Shown here in pieces: positions 61,577 to 64,000 of a DNA stretch of 64,000 nucleotides. The notes under the pieces were generated by a model. That model ran no database searches. It saw only the letters and a list, made by a program, of their open reading frames with translations, and had not been told where the DNA came from. Made by a program: the position numbers and the translations under genes. Each line of letters opens with the position of its first letter. The stretch's first letter is position 1. This stretch comes from Marinobacter sp. X15-166B (lineage in GTDB: Bacteria > Pseudomonadota > Gammaproteobacteria > Pseudomonadales > Oleiphilaceae): assembly GCF_001752365.1 (NCBI RefSeq), contig NZ_MEIY01000001.1, positions 2,728,073-2,792,072 of the forward strand, written 5' to 3'.

Positions 61577-62140
61577 ATGAAAGAGCTATCAAAGATGGTG
61601 GTATTTGTGACGGCTTTGGGATGGGCTGGTTTTGCATCGGCCTTTTTTATCGGCGCGACGGATGTGGGCGGCGCAGACCCGCTGGTGGGGGAAACCGATA
61701 ACCTGAGTTCTTTGGGGGCTTGTGGTCCCGGTGGCAGCCCTGCCGCCGAGCTGTGTTGGATCAACAATTTTCTGGGTGATCTCGGTGAGAGTCCGGCAAC
61801 CTATGACTCAAGTGAGAAGGTCGAGCCGCTGTTTTACAATTTGGTGGATGGCAGCTCGACGGTGATCGCCTTTGGGTTGGCGAGGCCGAGCGAGTATTTT
61901 TTGATTAAAAAGGCCGGTTGGTGGGGGTTGTTTGAAAACGTGGCTGATGCCGACTGGGCGGTCATTGATACTGCGCTGATTTCGCCGGGGTTTAACCTGC
62001 CGAGCGACGACTTTGAGATCAGCCACATTGCACCCATCGGGCGTGACGTGACCGTCTCAGTGCCAGAACCGGGTACTTTGGCCCTGCTGGGATTGGGGCT
62101 CGTTGGGTTAGGGTTGAGACGTCGATTCGCAACCATCTGA
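61577..62140 (+). CDS. PEP-CTERM sorted secreted protein
   Basis: A 187-residue exported protein with a Sec signal (cleavage near FASAF) and a C-terminal sorting signal VPEPGTLALLGLGLVGLG followed by RRR. This signal is cut by an exosortase (EpsH/XrtA) and is common in bacteria that make exopolysaccharide biofilms. Two early cysteines (SLGACGPGG, ELCWIN) could form a disulfide. No exosortase is in the window. The mature part is not recognised. A strong ribosome site GAGAGG precedes ATG. Confidence 0.85.
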   Translation: MKELSKMVVFVTALGWAGFASAFFIGATDVGGADPLVGETDNLSSLGACGPGGSPAAELCWINNFLGDLGESPATYDSSEKVEPLFYNLVDGSSTVIAFGLARPSEYFLIKKAGWWGLFENVADADWAVIDTALISPGFNLPSDDFEISHIAPIGRDVTVSVPEPGTLALLGLGLVGLGLRRRFATI

Positions 62141-62162
62141 CATGCCCGATAACTGTGAACGA

Positions 62163-62187
62163 AACCCGGCGAATGGCCGGGTTTTTT
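62163..62187 (+). terminator. Rho-independent terminator of the PEP-CTERM gene
   Basis: Eight-base stem AACCCGGC (62163-62170) with GCCGGGTT (62176-62183), loop GAATG, then a T-run ending at 62187. Confidence 0.92.
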
Positions 62188-62259
62188 AACCGCGGCCGGG
62201 TGTTTTTCCCCTCCAATGATCGAGTACCCGTCTGGGCAGGGCGAAAGAGGTGCAGGCTG

Positions 62260-63240
62260 TCATTGGCGCTCGATTGGGGGCTGGCAGGTCAGTGACAAGT
62301 CTTTGTTCAGCCGGTAGGTGTCGAAATCCCGCGCCAGAAAAAGTTGCCCCCGATAGTGGTCGCGCGCTTCGTCGGCCAGTTGATTAATGTGGTAGGGCCC
62401 GCCCGGCGCAGCCTGATAACGGGAACTGAAATGAGTCAGTACCAAGTGGGGTAACCGGGCCTGTTGGGCAAACCGGGCGACCTGTCGGGCAGAACTGTGT
62501 TGTGGCCAGGGCCCCACCTTGTCGGCCACCTCCTGGGTGTAGGTGGCTTCGTGGACCAGCACATGACAGCCATCGGCAGCGTCGGCCAGCAGATCGGGGT
62601 TGTCATTGTCCCCTGCGACAATCAGGCGGCGGGCAACCCGGGAAATCCGGGTGTATTGGTCACTGGTGAGCACACGGCCATCCTCCAGACTGACGTCATG
62701 ACCTTTCTGCAATGCGCCCCAGCTGGGCCCGGGTTCGACCCCGTCGAGCTGCAATTTGCGGTGCAGCAATTGCCGCTCCAGATTCCGTTCCGTAAACACA
62801 TAGGCCCGGCAGGGTACCCGGTGGGAAAGGGCCACATTGGACACTGTGACGAACTGATCCTGCCAGAAAAAGTCCGGTGTTTCCGAATCGATGAAGTTCA
62901 GGGTATAGCTGAGGGTGGAGTCACTGTTGTCCAGTGTGGTGCGGATAAAACGATGGGTCTGCACAGGCGCGATCACATCCAGGGGCTCGGTGCGACCGAG
63001 CATGGAAGCGCTGGTGAGCAGGCCCGGCAGGCCGAAGGTGTGGTCCCCGTGGATGTGCGTTATGAAGATGGCCCGCAACTGCATGACCGAGTAGTGGGAG
63101 CGCAGCAACTGGTGTTGGGTGCCTTCGCCGCAGTCTACCAGGTACCAGGGTTTGCGTCCGCCGGGGGCCAGGGCCAGGGCGGTTACGTTGCGCGCCCGGG
63201 TCGGCGTGCCGGCAGAGGTACCCAGAAATGTGAATTCCAT
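62260..63240 (-). CDS. rnz: Ribonuclease Z (tRNase Z)
   Basis: Metallo-beta-lactamase-fold tRNA 3' endonuclease. 326 residues, near family length. The zinc motif FITHIHGDHTFGLPG is present, with HEATYTQE, LTHFSSRY and the N-terminal FLGTSAGTPT. In species whose tRNA genes encode CCA, as here, its role is often turnover or RNA maturation beyond CCA trimming. Divergent from the DUF2237 gene. Confidence 0.93.
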   Translation of the reverse strand: MEFTFLGTSAGTPTRARNVTALALAPGGRKPWYLVDCGEGTQHQLLRSHYSVMQLRAIFITHIHGDHTFGLPGLLTSASMLGRTEPLDVIAPVQTHRFIRTTLDNSDSTLSYTLNFIDSETPDFFWQDQFVTVSNVALSHRVPCRAYVFTERNLERQLLHRKLQLDGVEPGPSWGALQKGHDVSLEDGRVLTSDQYTRISRVARRLIVAGDNDNPDLLADAADGCHVLVHEATYTQEVADKVGPWPQHSSARQVARFAQQARLPHLVLTHFSSRYQAAPGGPYHINQLADEARDHYRGQLFLARDFDTYRLNKDLSLTCQPPIERQ

Positions 63241-63356
63241 GCTTTCTCCATCGGGTTGACTGTAACTCGAGCTTGAAACATAAACCTTTTCCGAATTTTA
63301 CGCAGCAATGGCGTATATTGGTCAGCATGATCAGCCCATTTAATCAGGAGTCACCC

Positions 63357-63740
63357 ATGATGCTGCTACAGGAAGAATCCATCAACGTACTTGGCGAACC
63401 GCTGGAAAACTGCAGTAATGACCCGGTGACCGGATTTTTCCGCGATGGCTGCTGCAATACCGGCGCTCAGGACCTGGGCAGCCATACCGTCTGTGTGGTA
63501 ACCACTGAAGAGTTTCTGACGTTTTCACGGGAGCAGGGCAATGATCTGAGCACGCCCCGCCCCGAATTCGGGTTTCCCGGTTTGAAGGCCGGAGATAGCT
63601 GGTGTCTGTGCGCGGCCCGCTGGCAGGAAGCGCTGCAGGCGGGCGCCGCTCCCCGGGTCCGGCTACAAGCCACCCATCGGGCGGCACTGGAAGTTTGCAG
63701 TCTGGAGGAACTGAAACGGTATTCGGTGGACCTGAACTAA
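63357..63740 (+). CDS. DUF2237 family protein
   Basis: A 127-residue protein matching DUF2237: NVLGEPLENCSNDPVTGFFRDG, split here at about residues 10-30, then CNTGAQDLGSHTVC and the tail ATHRAALEVC. Four cysteines are conserved-looking (two pairs). Function unknown; it may be a redox or metal-related protein. ATG 63357 follows CAGGAG; the earlier frame from 63273 is leader. Confidence 0.82.
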   Translation: MMLLQEESINVLGEPLENCSNDPVTGFFRDGCCNTGAQDLGSHTVCVVTTEEFLTFSREQGNDLSTPRPEFGFPGLKAGDSWCLCAARWQEALQAGAAPRVRLQATHRAALEVCSLEELKRYSVDLN

Positions 63741-63756
63741 CTGGCAGGCAAGCGCA

Positions 63757-64000
63757 ATGAAAAAACTCATCACCATTTCCCTCGGCGTTCTGATCGGCGC
63801 GTGTTCATTGCCGCAACAGACGGTGAATGTAATCGATGTGGATTCCGTGGTGGTGGGCGAAAAGCCGGGAGGTTATCCGAAAGTCTATATCAAGGCCTTG
63901 CCTGACCGCTTGGGCTTTTGCATAAAAGTGACCGACGACTGGGCGCCGCAGGTTTATCAAGGTCAAACCTATTGGGTCAGGGACCAAACGGTAGAAAGTG
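63757..64000 (+). CDS. Putative lipoprotein, cut by window end
   Basis: Open frame from ATG 63757 to the end of the window, 81 codons so far. The start MKKLITISLGVLIGACS is a lipoprotein signal with lipobox IGAC. The visible mature part (TVNVIDVDSVVVGEKPGG, then a tract ending in TYWVRDQTVE) is not recognised. Overlap with DUF2237 is absent (16-base gap), so co-transcription is possible. Confidence 0.65.
   Translation, partial: MKKLITISLGVLIGACSLPQQTVNVIDVDSVVVGEKPGGYPKVYIKALPDRLGFCIKVTDDWAPQVYQGQTYWVRDQTVES

Noticed and set aside
61395..61580. 61-codon frame overlapping the PEP-CTERM start by ATGA
   Set aside because: No ribosome site and no recognisable composition; the overlap can arise by chance.

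Overview
This is a dense, mostly core-genome segment of a moderately GC-rich gammaproteobacterial chromosome. Three runs of genes point to Pseudomonas and the Cellvibrionales group: ruvCAB-ybgC-tolQRAB-pal-cpoB, then gyrA-serC-pheA-hisC-tyrA/aroA-cmk-rpsA-ihfB, then lapAB-pyrF. A PEP-CTERM protein and the overall gene mix suggest a marine or saccharolytic Cellvibrionales-like organism, but the genus cannot be fixed from sequence reading alone. I saw no rRNA operon, insertion sequence, prophage, integron or CRISPR array.

Layout. 1-2.4 kb: UDP-glucose dehydrogenase (cut by the window edge), a HIT protein and the fatty-acid regulator FabR. 2.5-13 kb: aspS, yebC, the Holliday-junction genes ruvC, ruvA and ruvB, then the Tol-Pal envelope operon. 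tolA carries a frameshift at an A6 run. 13-20.7 kb: two identical tRNA-Lys genes, nadA, bepA, tusA, perM, bcp, dapA, bamC and purC. 20.7-27.1 kb: an outer-membrane protein, a sugar-nucleotide epimerase with a frameshift at a G4 run, an MscS-type channel, an SMR transporter, gamma-glutamyltransferase and purU. 27.2-40.8 kb: gyrA, an aromatic/serine/histidine biosynthesis operon with a TyrA-AroA fusion, cmk, rpsA, ihfB, lapA, lapB and pyrF. 40.8-48.4 kb: tRNA-Asn, an aspartate aminotransferase, uvrB, then a divergent pair made of a GNAT-papain-like peptidase fusion and a RimK-like ATP-grasp ligase, then a cation diffusion facilitator. 48.8-57.5 kb: pyrD, rmf, rlmKL, an M18 aminopeptidase, a second tRNA-Asn, a YheT-type hydrolase, and a DadA-like dehydrogenase behind a tandem glycine riboswitch. 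57.6-64 kb is the least ordinary part: a small membrane protein, an SDR, a large membrane protein with a TerB-like C-terminus, a PEP-CTERM protein, RNase Z, a DUF2237 protein and a truncated lipoprotein.

How genes work together. RuvC resolves junctions that RuvAB moves. TolQRAB-Pal-CpoB form one trans-envelope machine. LapAB adjust LPS synthesis. SerC, PheA, HisC and TyrA-AroA supply serine, aromatic amino acids and histidine. The two strongest targets for new biology are the ATP-grasp ligase/GNAT-peptidase pair (44.4-47.2 kb), which looks like a peptide-metabolite or protein-tailing pathway of unknown product, and the glycine-riboswitch-controlled amino-acid dehydrogenase (56.0-57.5 kb), whose RNA suggests that glycine is its substrate or signal. 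The two frameshifts lie in homopolymers of otherwise well-preserved genes and may be sequencing indels.
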